Source of the DNA: Alphaproteobacteria bacterium
Lineage (GTDB): Bacteria; Pseudomonadota; Alphaproteobacteria; Rhizobiales; JAJFHC01
DNA: 64,000 nucleotides
Direction of reading: 5' to 3'
Assembly: GCA_021775805.1 (NCBI GenBank)
Contig: JAJFHD010000104.1
Span: forward strand, 39,049-103,048
The notes beneath the pieces are model-generated. The model searched no databases, was not told the DNA's origin, and saw nothing but the letters and a program-made list of their open reading frames with translations. The position numbers and the translations under genes were made by a program. Below, piece after piece: positions 8,081 through 16,215 of the stretch (its first letter is position 1; each line of letters begins with the position of its first letter).

Positions 8081-8094
8081 TTTTCCTAGGAAAA
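8081..8094. promoter_or_regulatory. Perfect 14-bp palindrome upstream of the flotillin-like gene
   Basis: TTTTCCTAGGAAAA is perfectly self-complementary. Eleven bases further on, 8106-8118 reads CTTGGAAAATAAA, the same 13-mer found in inverse orientation at 6801-6813. These elements lie between the AmiC-like stop and the flotillin start and look like operator half-sites. Confidence 0.45.
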
Positions 8095-8101
8095 TATTTG
8101 T

Positions 8102-8130
8102 TTGACTTGGAAAATAAACATTCGTAAAAG
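8102..8130 (+). promoter_or_regulatory. Possible sigma-70 promoter for the flotillin-like gene
   Basis: TTGACT (8102-8107), a 17-base spacer, then TAAAAG (8125-8130). The -35 matches five of six consensus bases and the -10 is weak. It overlaps the CTTGGAAAATAAA repeat. Confidence 0.3.
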
Positions 8131-8189
8131 CTTGCTACGCACCGGACTTTAGGTACAGTACAGCCAAATTCGAAGTGATGGAGGGAACC

Positions 8190-9785
8190 GTGAATTTCCT
8201 GCTCTTTGTTGTGGCCGCCGTCGTGGCAATGGCCATTGTCGTTGCCTTTCTCCACCGTTTTTACCGTAAGGCCACCCGGGAGCGGGCCCTGATCAGGACA
8301 GGTGCCGGCGGTAAACGCGTGGTTCTGGACGGCGGTTTCGTGTCCCTGCCGTTCCTGCACCGTGTCGAGCAGATCAACATGCGCACCATGCGGCTCCATG
8401 TCGGGCGAACTGCGGCCAGATCGCTGATGACCGAAGACCGGCTTCGGCTCGATGTGGAAATGGAATTCTATCTGCGGGTGGAGCCGTCGGTCGATGGTGT
8501 GGCCACGGCGGCCCAGGCTCTGGGCGCGCGTGCCCTGAACCCGGAAGAGTTGAGCAATCTGTTCGAGGGACGGTTCGTCGACGCGATCCAGGCGGTGGTC
8601 GCCAGCAAGACAATGGACGAGTTGCACGAAAACCGTAGTGCTTTTGTTCGCGAAGTCGAAGCGTCTTTGAGCGAGAGCATTGCGCAGAATGGACTGAAAC
8701 TGGAGTCGGCGTCCCTGACGACACTCGATCAGGCTTCGTTCTCCTCGCTCGACGACAACAATGCCTTCAACGCTGTCGGCATGCGCAGGCTTGCCGAGAT
8801 TGTTGCCACCAACAAGAAAAAGCGTGCGGAAATCGAGGCCGATGCCGATGTCTCGGTTCGCCAGACCCAGCTTGAAGGCCTGAAACGCAAGCTCACCATC
8901 GACCGCGAACAGCAGGAAGCCGAAATTCTGCAGGTCAAATCGATCGAAACCATGAAGGCGGAAAGCACCGCCGAAACCGAAGGGGCGAAACAGATCTCCC
9001 TGCGCATGACCGAGCAGGCCCGCATCGAACGGGAGATGCAGGTCCGGTTGTCGGAAATCGAACGGGACCGGGAACTCAGGGAGCGCGAAGCCACGGCGCT
9101 GCTGGCGGCTGAATCGACCAAAGTCGACAGCCAGATCGCCCTGACCCGCAAGAAGATCGAAGAGACTGCGGTTGCCGCTGAAGCGGAACTGGTGCGCAAA
9201 CAGGTCGTCGAAGCCCAGGAAACGGTTCAGGCCGAAAAGGAACGGCTGGTTGCGGAGCGCGAACGTGAAACCGCAAAGATCAGAAACAAGCAGGAATCGG
9301 AGTCTTCGGAGGAACGGGCCCGATCCGAGGTAGCAAACCTCCTTGAGAAAGTGCAGGCGGATGCCAAGGCAACTGACCTGAAGGCCGCGGCGCGGCGGAA
9401 CGAACTCAAGGCGGAAGCCGAAGGGAAGGCGGCACTCATAGAAGCCGAGAATGCCCGCAGCCCCGAGCAGGTCCGGATGACGGTCGAAATGCACAAGATC
9501 GACAAGATGCCGGAGCTGGCCGAACGCATGATGAAGCCGGTGGAGAAAATCGACTCAATCCGCATCAACCAGGTCTCCGGCCTGGGCTTTCCCGGCGCCG
9601 GGCAGGACGGGACCGGATCCGGTTCGCCGTCAGGGTCGCCGATGAACAGTGCGGTCGACGGTGTCCTCAATCTCGCCTTTCAACTCCCCGCCATGCAGAA
9701 GCTGGGGCAGTCCATAGGCCTCAATCTCGATCTGGGGGACGCGCTGCCTACGAGCGAAGCCCAGGATCAGGATGACAAAAGCTGA
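8190..9785 (+). CDS. Flotillin / YqiK-like SPFH-domain membrane protein
   Basis: The 531-residue protein has one N-terminal membrane helix (FLLFVVAAVVAMAIVVAFL), an SPFH/band-7 domain (about residues 30-200, with LRLDVEMEFYLRVEP and FVREVEASLSESIAQNGLKLES) and a long charged coiled coil (about 205-440) rich in E, R, K and A. A glycine/serine-rich tail follows. This is the flotillin plan of YqiK-type proteins, which scaffold membrane microdomains. I chose GTG 8190 because GGAGG lies 5 nt upstream; GTG 8175 and ATG 8178 would overlap that site. It sits between an amide-sensor-like gene and an amide-type ABC transporter, an unusual context that may be incidental. Confidence 0.85.
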   Translation: MNFLLFVVAAVVAMAIVVAFLHRFYRKATRERALIRTGAGGKRVVLDGGFVSLPFLHRVEQINMRTMRLHVGRTAARSLMTEDRLRLDVEMEFYLRVEPSVDGVATAAQALGARALNPEELSNLFEGRFVDAIQAVVASKTMDELHENRSAFVREVEASLSESIAQNGLKLESASLTTLDQASFSSLDDNNAFNAVGMRRLAEIVATNKKKRAEIEADADVSVRQTQLEGLKRKLTIDREQQEAEILQVKSIETMKAESTAETEGAKQISLRMTEQARIEREMQVRLSEIERDRELREREATALLAAESTKVDSQIALTRKKIEETAVAAEAELVRKQVVEAQETVQAEKERLVAERERETAKIRNKQESESSEERARSEVANLLEKVQADAKATDLKAAARRNELKAEAEGKAALIEAENARSPEQVRMTVEMHKIDKMPELAERMMKPVEKIDSIRINQVSGLGFPGAGQDGTGSGSPSGSPMNSAVDGVLNLAFQLPAMQKLGQSIGLNLDLGDALPTSEAQDQDDKS

Positions 9786-9805
9786 GAACTGAATCACTCT
9801 ACTGA

Positions 9806-9820
9806 GGTCGTCACACGACC
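9806..9820 (+). other. Small hairpin in the leader of the substrate-binding protein gene
   Basis: GGTCGT (9806-9811) and ACGACC (9815-9820) form a perfect 6-bp stem with loop CAC. It lies 33 bases before the ATG at 9854. No riboswitch class is recognisable. Confidence 0.3.
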
Positions 9821-9853
9821 GAGGACTTCGAATCCAAAAAAGGGAGGAATGCC

Positions 9854-11074
9854 ATGACCATCGACAGACGAAAACTTCTTCAGGGAACTGCTGCCGGAAG
9901 TGCCCTGCTCGCCATGCCCCAGATTGCCCTGGGGGCCGACACCATCAAGGTCGGCAGTATTATCGATACATCCGGGATTTTCGACCTTTACGGCAAACCG
10001 ATGGACAAGGCCGTGACCATGGCGATCGAGGAAATCAATGCCGGAGGCGGGCTGCACGGCCGCCAGCTTGAAAAGGTCGCCTATGATACCCAGTCGGACA
10101 TGGCGCTCTATACCCAGTATGCCAAAAGCCTGACCCGCAAGGACAAGGTCGACGTGGTTCACGGCGGTATCCTGTCGGCGTCGCGTGAGGCGATCCGGCC
10201 GACACTGCGCAAATCCAAGACGCTCTATTTCTACAACGTCCAGTATGAGGGCGGTGTCTGCGACCGCAACATATTCTGCACCGGCGTCACACCGGCGCAG
10301 CAGGCGGAAGTCCTCGTGCCCGCCACCATCGAAAAGTGGGGCAAGAAGATCTACACCCTGGCGGCCGACTACAACTACGGTCAGATCACCGCGAAATGGA
10401 TCCAGCATTACGCGGAAAAGAATGGCGGCGAGGTGGTTCAGACCGACTTCTTCCCGCTCGACGTTTCCGATTTCGGATCGACGATCGCCAAGATCCAGGA
10501 AGCCAAGCCGGACATGATCATGTCGGTGCTCGTGGGCGGGGCGCATCTGTCGTTCTACCGTCAGTGGGCGGCGGCCGGCATGAACAAGAAAATCCCGATG
10601 GCATCGACCACTCTTGGCGCGGGCAACGAGCAGGTCGTCCTGACCAAGGAAGAAGGCGACGGCATCATGCTGGTCTACAGTTTCTCCAAGGAACTCGACA
10701 CACCGGAGAACAAGACCTTCCTCGCCAACTGGCAGAAAAGGTTCGGGTCAACCGACGACATTCACGAACTGGCGGTAGCCACATATCAGGGCATGCACCT
10801 GTGGGCAGAAGGCGCGCGCAAGGCCGGTTCGATGGATCGCGACAAGGTGATCGAAGCTCTGGAGTCCGGTGTCAGCTTCAACGGACCCACGGGCAAGATC
10901 TCGATCGACCCGAAAACCCACCACGCCGTCACCCCGGTCCATCTGGTCGAGGTTCGCGACCAGAAAATGAATGTGGTGAAAAGTTTCGGCGAACGCCAAC
11001 CGGTCGATACCCAACTGGTCTGCGATCTGAAGAAGAACCCGGGCGATACGACGCAATACGAAATCAAGATCTGA
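9854..11074 (+). CDS. ABC transporter substrate-binding protein, urea/short-chain-amide type
   Basis: A 406-residue exported binding protein. The N-terminus DRRKLLQGTAAGSALLAMPQIALGAD is a twin-arginine signal, with cleavage likely near residue 28. The mature part is the UrtA/FmdD-like branch of the Leu/Ile/Val-binding family: IKVGSIIDTSGIFDLYGKPM, YDTQSDMALYTQYA, YFYNVQYEGG, YNYGQITAKW. That branch binds urea, formamide or other short amides, and the amidase fused to the last ATPase of this operon supports an amide ligand. ATG 9854 follows GGGAGG. A strong hairpin separates it from the permease gene, as is common when the binding protein must be made in excess. Confidence 0.88.
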   Translation: MTIDRRKLLQGTAAGSALLAMPQIALGADTIKVGSIIDTSGIFDLYGKPMDKAVTMAIEEINAGGGLHGRQLEKVAYDTQSDMALYTQYAKSLTRKDKVDVVHGGILSASREAIRPTLRKSKTLYFYNVQYEGGVCDRNIFCTGVTPAQQAEVLVPATIEKWGKKIYTLAADYNYGQITAKWIQHYAEKNGGEVVQTDFFPLDVSDFGSTIAKIQEAKPDMIMSVLVGGAHLSFYRQWAAAGMNKKIPMASTTLGAGNEQVVLTKEEGDGIMLVYSFSKELDTPENKTFLANWQKRFGSTDDIHELAVATYQGMHLWAEGARKAGSMDRDKVIEALESGVSFNGPTGKISIDPKTHHAVTPVHLVEVRDQKMNVVKSFGERQPVDTQLVCDLKKNPGDTTQYEIKI

Positions 11075-11086
11075 CGCTCAAACCAT

Positions 11087-11123
11087 CCGGCACGGCTGCC
11101 AGAGTTATCGACAGCCGTGCCGG
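11087..11123 (+). other. Strong stem-loop between binding-protein and permease genes
   Basis: CCGGCACGGCTG (11087-11098) and CAGCCGTGCCGG (11112-11123) are perfectly complementary 12-base arms with a 13-base loop. There is no U-run after it. It probably acts as an attenuator or 3' RNA-stabilising element that raises the binding-protein to permease ratio. Confidence 0.6.
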
Positions 11124-11165
11124 GTCCACGCCTGCTTCCCCTGCACCATCTGCACGGACTGCCTT

Positions 11166-12032
11166 ATGGACTATGCCGCCGTCATCATCGTGGAAATCCT
11201 TTACGCGATATCCGTGCTGGTTCTGATCAGCGCGGGGCTGGCGGTCATCTTTGGCATGATGCGGGTCATCAATCTGGCCCATGGGGAGTTTCTCACTCTC
11301 GGCGGCTATGCGGCGATCACGTCTCATCAACTGGGTGTGCCGATCTTCTTTGCAACACTGATTGTCGCGCCCCTGGTGGTGATGGTTTTCGGGCTTATCG
11401 TTGAACGCTGCATCGTCCGGTTCCTGTACGGCCGTCTGATCAACACCATGCTGGCGACCTGGGGTCTGAGCCTTGTGATGATTGGCGGATTCACCATGAT
11501 CTTCGGCAACACGACCACCGGGATTCCGACGCCTATATCGGGTTTCAGTTTTGGCGACTACCAGATCAGCGGCTACAACCTGTTCGTCATCTTCATGGCA
11601 GCGGTTGTCGTTGTCGGCCTGTACACGGCATTGAAAACGACACGGGCAGGCCTGATCGCGCGCGGCTCGATGCAGAACCCGGAAATGGCCGACGCCTTCG
11701 GCTACAACACATCGCGGGTCTACATGATGACCTTCGCGGCGGGTTCCGCCCTGTCAGGACTGGCCGGCGGTGTCCTGGCCCCGCTGGTGGGGCTCAATCC
11801 GGCGAGCGGCGCCAACTACATTGCCAAGGCGTTCATCACGGTCATTTCCGGCGGCGCGTCGGTGGTTTCGGGAACACTTTCAAGTGCCGCCCTGTTCGGC
11901 AGTGTTTCCCAGGTCTTCACACTGGTGTCGACGTCTGTCGTCGGCGAAATTGCCCTGCTTGTGGCGGCCGTCATCCTGCTCCGCCTGCTGCCCACCGGGA
12001 TCACCGGGCGTTTTCTGAAGAACCGGGTGTAG
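11166..12032 (+). CDS. ABC transporter inner-membrane permease, LivH/UrtB family
   Basis: A 288-residue polytopic membrane protein with about eight hydrophobic segments. LivH/UrtB marks are GLAVIFGMMRVINLAHGEFLTLGGYAA near the N-terminus and the cytoplasmic coupling region RAGLIARGSMQNPEMADAFGYN. It forms a heterodimeric channel with the LivM-like protein encoded 2 nt downstream and takes substrate from the Tat-exported binding protein. The ATG at 11166 has a poor ribosome site, so translation may depend on local mRNA structure. Confidence 0.88.
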   Translation: MDYAAVIIVEILYAISVLVLISAGLAVIFGMMRVINLAHGEFLTLGGYAAITSHQLGVPIFFATLIVAPLVVMVFGLIVERCIVRFLYGRLINTMLATWGLSLVMIGGFTMIFGNTTTGIPTPISGFSFGDYQISGYNLFVIFMAAVVVVGLYTALKTTRAGLIARGSMQNPEMADAFGYNTSRVYMMTFAAGSALSGLAGGVLAPLVGLNPASGANYIAKAFITVISGGASVVSGTLSSAALFGSVSQVFTLVSTSVVGEIALLVAAVILLRLLPTGITGRFLKNRV

Positions 12033-12034
12033 GC

Positions 12035-13078
12035 GTGAAAGCGAAACAGGAAATTCTCACCACGCTTGTCGTCGGGCTGGTCCTCATGGTTGTCCTGCCG
12101 CTGTTCATGGACAGCTACACGCTGGTCATTCTCTCGGTCTATGCGATGCTGGGCCTGAGCCTTGGATTTGTCTGGGGTTATGGCGGCATCCTCTGTTTCG
12201 GACAGGCTGCGTTTTTCGGGCTTGGTGCCTATGCCTATGCGATTGCGGCGATAAATTTCGGAGAACCCTGGGCGCCGTTTTTCATTTCGATTATCGTGCC
12301 TGCCGCGTTTGCGGCCGTCCTCGGTGCCATGTTGTTCTATGGGCGGTTGAGCGATGTCTATCTGGCCGTGGTCACGCTTGTCGTTACCCTCATCCTGCAT
12401 AAATTCATGAACTCTACCGCCGGCGAGATCTACAAGCTCGGAACGGCCCGGCTCGGGGGCTATAACGGCATCCCCGGATTCGAGACCCTGACCGTGCCCT
12501 GGGACGCAGGCGAGTACATCCTGGACACAAACCTGTTTTATTTCTGCTTCGGGCTGCTTGTCGTCGTCTACGCCCTGGTACGCTGGGTCCTGCGCAGCCC
12601 GTTCGGGAGGATCGTGATCGGCATCCGGGAGAACGAGTTGCGGGCGGAGCTGATGGGTTACGATGTCCGGTTGATCAAGACCTGCGCTTTCTCGATCGGC
12701 GGTGGCATCGCCGGGCTCGCGGGTTGTCTGTTTGCCAACTGGGCGGAGATTGTCACACCCAACCTGTTTTCCCTGGGCCAGTCCGCCGAGATTATCATCT
12801 GGGTGATTGTCGGCGGTGCCGGAACCCTGGTGGGGCCGATGCTCGGGGCGGCAGTGCTGGGATATCTGAAATTCCTGCTCGGTCAGCAAAGCCTGATCGA
12901 CAACACTTTCATTCTTGGCGCGGTGCTTGTGTTTGCCGTGCTGCTGCTGCCGCGCGGCATCTTCCCGACCATCGTTGCTTTATGGCAGCGAACCATCGGC
13001 ACCAGGTTGTCCGGTTCCCGTTCCTCACGGCGACGGGGAAAGCGCCGGCGCAACCGGAGGCGTGGCAATGCGGCGTGA
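12035..13078 (+). CDS. ABC transporter inner-membrane permease, LivM/UrtC family
   Basis: A 347-residue second permease subunit with about nine to ten membrane segments. LivM/UrtC marks are LSLGFVWGYGGILCFGQAAFFGLGAYAY and the coupling helix SPFGRIVIGIRENELRAELMGYDV. The C-terminus is strongly basic (RSSRRRGKRRRNRRRG), probably cytoplasmic. GTG 12035 is the only start that fits, 2 nt after the LivH-like stop. Its end overlaps the ATPase gene by 11 nt, so the subunits are translationally coupled. Confidence 0.88.
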   Translation: MKAKQEILTTLVVGLVLMVVLPLFMDSYTLVILSVYAMLGLSLGFVWGYGGILCFGQAAFFGLGAYAYAIAAINFGEPWAPFFISIIVPAAFAAVLGAMLFYGRLSDVYLAVVTLVVTLILHKFMNSTAGEIYKLGTARLGGYNGIPGFETLTVPWDAGEYILDTNLFYFCFGLLVVVYALVRWVLRSPFGRIVIGIRENELRAELMGYDVRLIKTCAFSIGGGIAGLAGCLFANWAEIVTPNLFSLGQSAEIIIWVIVGGAGTLVGPMLGAAVLGYLKFLLGQQSLIDNTFILGAVLVFAVLLLPRGIFPTIVALWQRTIGTRLSGSRSSRRRGKRRRNRRRGNAA

Positions 13079-13787
13079 ACGGGTTGTGGAAACGCTGGGA
13101 CTGACGGTCCGGTTCGGGGGTGTCACGGCGCTCGACTCCGTCAACTTTTCGCTAGCGGAAAACGAACTGCGCTGCCTGATCGGCCCCAATGGTGCCGGCA
13201 AGAGCACGTTTTTCAAATGCCTCACAGGCATGCTCAAGCCGACCGAAGGCGAGGTGCATATCGAGGGTGAAAACTGCACCGGCTTCGATCCTCATGCGAT
13301 TGCCCGCCTGGGCGTTGGCATCAAGACACAGGTGCCCAGTGTCATGAATGGCCTGACGGTGCGTGAAAACGTCTGGCTCGGCGCGCGGCGGTCGAACCGT
13401 TCACGCAAGGCCGACCGCATAACGGCGGAAACCCTGGAACGGTTGGCGATCGCCGACCTGGGCTCGTCGCTTGTCGACACGCTGGCGCACGGGCAGCGCC
13501 AACTGGTCGAACTGGGCATCGTGCTCGCAGGCGACCCCTGGCTCATTCTGCTTGACGAGCCGGCCGCCGGTCTGACGGCGGAAGAGGTGGAACTGATGGT
13601 TTCCATCATCCAGGACATGAACGCAAATGCGGCGCTCGTCATTGTCGAGCACGATATGCATTTCATCCGCATGATCGCCGACACTGTCACCGTGTTCCAT
13701 CAGGGCCGCGTGCTGCTCGAAGCAGATGTGGAAACCGTGCTCAACGACGAAAAAGTGCGCGACGTCTATCTGGGGAAACGGACATGA
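13068..13787 (+). CDS. ABC transporter ATPase, LivG/UrtD family
   Basis: A 239-residue cytoplasmic ATPase: Walker A GPNGAGKST (K45), signature LAHGQRQLVELG (an AHGQ variant of LSGGQ, usual in UrtD-type subunits), Walker B WLILLDEPAAGL and the switch histidine in VIVEHDMHFI. It pairs with the LivF-like half of the next gene to drive the two permeases. ATG 13068 is preceded by GGAGG 7 nt upstream and lies inside the end of the LivM-like gene. A longer upstream reading is out of frame with any conserved sequence. Its stop overlaps the next ATG by 4 nt. Confidence 0.9.
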   Translation: MRRERVVETLGLTVRFGGVTALDSVNFSLAENELRCLIGPNGAGKSTFFKCLTGMLKPTEGEVHIEGENCTGFDPHAIARLGVGIKTQVPSVMNGLTVRENVWLGARRSNRSRKADRITAETLERLAIADLGSSLVDTLAHGQRQLVELGIVLAGDPWLILLDEPAAGLTAEEVELMVSIIQDMNANAALVIVEHDMHFIRMIADTVTVFHQGRVLLEADVETVLNDEKVRDVYLGKRT

Positions 13788-16120
13788 ACGACGTGGCCCG
13801 CGAACCGATGCTGGAGATAGACAGCCTGGCGGGCGGTTATGGTGCCATACCGGTGCTGCATGGCGTTTCGCTGACCGTGAACGAAGGCGAGGTCGTCGGG
13901 CTGCTGGGTCACAACGGCATGGGCAAGACGACCCTGCTCAAAACCGTTATGGGATTTCTGCCGGCAACCGGCGGGTCGGTTATCTACGACGGTGACAATA
14001 TTACCCGGGATGCCCCGTTCGAGCGCAGCCGCTCAGGGATCGGTTATGTCCCTCAGGGACGCGGAATCTTCCCCCAACTCTCTGCGCGCGACAACTTGCG
14101 GTTCGCCTGGCATGAGGGCGCAGGTCCGGCGAGCGACGATGCGGCGGTCGAGGAAATTCTGCGTGACTTTCCGCGGCTTGAACCCCTGCTGGACCGGCAG
14201 GCCGGCGCCCTGAGCGGCGGCGAACAACAGATTCTTGCGATCGCGCGGTGCCTGATCGCGGAACCCGCCATGGTCCTTCTCGATGAACCGACCGAGGGCA
14301 TTCAACCGTCAATCATTGCGGAAATCGGTGAGCTGCTGGGGCGGATTAGACGGGAACGCAATCTGACAATCCTCGTGGTTGAGCAGAATCTCGATTTCCT
14401 GACTGGCCTGTGCGACCGGCTCCTGATCCTGGAACGTGGTGCGGTGGTGTCGGAGATCACCGCCGACCAGATGAACAGTCCGTCCCTGACCGATGAATTT
14501 GTCGGCCTGGGAACCGGGCGGGTTACTACGGCTTCGGGGACCGCTCCATCCAGGCCAGGTTCAAATAGACCACAAGATATTCTCCGCCCCATCATGGAGG
14601 CTTATATGACCGTACGACGCCCGACGCTTGAGGAAATGCGTGCCATTGTCAGTGACCTTGGCATGTCCATGAGCGATGCCGAAATCAGCGAATACATGAC
14701 GATCATGGAAAGCACGTTCAAGGCCTATGACGTGGTCGATGCCATGCCCGACGAAGTGCCGGCGGTACGCTATCCGCGCACGCCGGGCCATCGTCCGGGA
14801 GCCAACGAAAATCCACTTAACGCCTGGTACGTAAAAAGCGAAGTCAGGGGCGCCACTTCGGGCCCGCTCGAAGGCAAGCGCATCGTGTTGAAGGACAATA
14901 TCTGCCTGGCGGGCGTTGCCATGATGAACGGGGCCTCGACCCTTGAAGGGTACACACCGGATGTGGATGCGACCATCGTGACGCGGATTCTCGATGCCGG
15001 CGGCACGATCGTCGGAAAGGCCCACTGCGAGTACTTCTGCCTGTCGGGTGGCAGTCATACCAATGCAACCGGCCCGGTACACAACCCCTACAAGATTGGC
15101 CACACCGCAGGCGGTTCGTCTTCGGGGTGCGGCGCGCTGGTAGGCTCGGGAGAAGTGGAAATGGCAATCGGTGGCGATCAGGGTGGATCGATTCGCATGC
15201 CGACCTCGTTCTGTGGCGGCTATGGCATGAAGCCGACCCACGGGCTTGTGCCCTATACCGGCATCATGCCGATTGAACCGACCATCGATCATGCCGGCCC
15301 GATGACGACGACGGTCGCTGACAACGCGCTGCTGCTTGAGGTTATCGCGGGTGAGGATGGGCTCGATCCCAGGCAGTTCGCGCCGCGTGTGGACAAGTAC
15401 ACGTCAGCGCTTGGCCGTGGCGTTTCGGGATTGCGAATCGGGGTCCTGCGCGAGGGCTTCGGCCTGCCGGTCAGCGAGCAGGATGTCGATGCCAAGGTGC
15501 GTGCCGCGGCGGAGAAGCTTCGCGGTCTGGGTGCCGACGTCGAGGAGATCTCGATCCCGCATCATCTGGACGGCACCGCGGTCTGGACGCCGGTCGCCCT
15601 GGAAGGCCTGACCGATACGATGATGCACGGCAACGGCTTTGCAACCGGCTGGGAGGGGCTCTATGTGACCAGCCTGTTGGATTACCACGCCAACTGGCGG
15701 ACCCGGGCGAACGAGTTGTCGCCGAGTCTCAAGATCTCGATGTTTGTCGGCGAGTACATGCTCAAACATCATCGCGGTCACTATTATGCCAAGGCCCAGA
15801 ACCTGAGCCGCCGGATAAAGGCGGCTTACGACAAGGCGCTGCGGTCCAGTGACCTCCTGCTGATGCCGACCATGCCGATGACGGCGCCGCCGATTCCCGG
15901 CCCGGACGCGGAACTCTCGCTCTACATCCAACGGGCTTTCGAGATGATCCCGAACACCGCACCGTTCGATTTGACCGGCCATCCGGCGATGAGCGTGCCG
16001 TGCGGCCTTGTCCGCGGACTACCGGTTGGGTTGCAGCTGGTGGGTAAACATTATGACGAGTCGACCATCTACAGGGCCGCCCATGCGTTAGAGCAACTGG
16101 GCGACTGGCGCAACATGTGA
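13784..16120 (+). CDS. Fusion: LivF/UrtE-type ABC ATPase joined in frame to an amidase-signature enzyme
   Basis: One uninterrupted 778-residue frame. Residues 1-245 are a LivF/UrtE ATPase (Walker A GHNGMGKTT, signature LSGGEQQ at 143-149, Walker B AMVLLDEPTEG, switch VVEQN). A roughly 30-residue Ser/Pro/Thr-rich linker follows. From 275 there is a helical domain and an amidase of the amidase-signature family, with catalytic Lys370, cis-Ser in GGSSSG (444-448) and Ser469 in GGDQGGSIRMP. YTGIMPIEPTIDHAGPM resembles nitrile-linked enantioselective amidases. The family hydrolyses amides to acids and ammonia. M275 (ATG 14606) is preceded by GGAGG 5 nt upstream, so the amidase may also be made separately by internal initiation. 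LivF proteins normally end near residue 235-245. Confidence 0.88.
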   Translation: MNDVAREPMLEIDSLAGGYGAIPVLHGVSLTVNEGEVVGLLGHNGMGKTTLLKTVMGFLPATGGSVIYDGDNITRDAPFERSRSGIGYVPQGRGIFPQLSARDNLRFAWHEGAGPASDDAAVEEILRDFPRLEPLLDRQAGALSGGEQQILAIARCLIAEPAMVLLDEPTEGIQPSIIAEIGELLGRIRRERNLTILVVEQNLDFLTGLCDRLLILERGAVVSEITADQMNSPSLTDEFVGLGTGRVTTASGTAPSRPGSNRPQDILRPIMEAYMTVRRPTLEEMRAIVSDLGMSMSDAEISEYMTIMESTFKAYDVVDAMPDEVPAVRYPRTPGHRPGANENPLNAWYVKSEVRGATSGPLEGKRIVLKDNICLAGVAMMNGASTLEGYTPDVDATIVTRILDAGGTIVGKAHCEYFCLSGGSHTNATGPVHNPYKIGHTAGGSSSGCGALVGSGEVEMAIGGDQGGSIRMPTSFCGGYGMKPTHGLVPYTGIMPIEPTIDHAGPMTTTVADNALLLEVIAGEDGLDPRQFAPRVDKYTSALGRGVSGLRIGVLREGFGLPVSEQDVDAKVRAAAEKLRGLGADVEEISIPHHLDGTAVWTPVALEGLTDTMMHGNGFATGWEGLYVTSLLDYHANWRTRANELSPSLKISMFVGEYMLKHHRGHYYAKAQNLSRRIKAAYDKALRSSDLLLMPTMPMTAPPIPGPDAELSLYIQRAFEMIPNTAPFDLTGHPAMSVPCGLVRGLPVGLQLVGKHYDESTIYRAAHALEQLGDWRNM
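14596..14608 (+). promoter_or_regulatory. Internal ribosome-binding site and start for the amidase half
   Basis: GGAGG at 14596-14600 and in-frame ATG at 14606-14608 with a 5-base spacer, exactly where the amidase-family sequence begins (MTVRRPTLEEM). This would yield a free amidase of 504 residues from within the fusion frame. Confidence 0.55.
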
Positions 16121-16215
16121 CGGACTCGTTTTGGCGGGCACCGGATGGTACTGTGGCACGTTGAAAGACCCGGTCGCGGGTGTGCTGGTTCGGCCATGAG
16201 CAGGGAGTCTTGATA

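Noticed and set aside
7992..9494. 500-residue open frame on the minus strand
   Set aside because: It is opposite the flotillin-like gene, is rich in Phe/Gly/Leu patterns expected from reversed coiled-coil codons, and has no family match.
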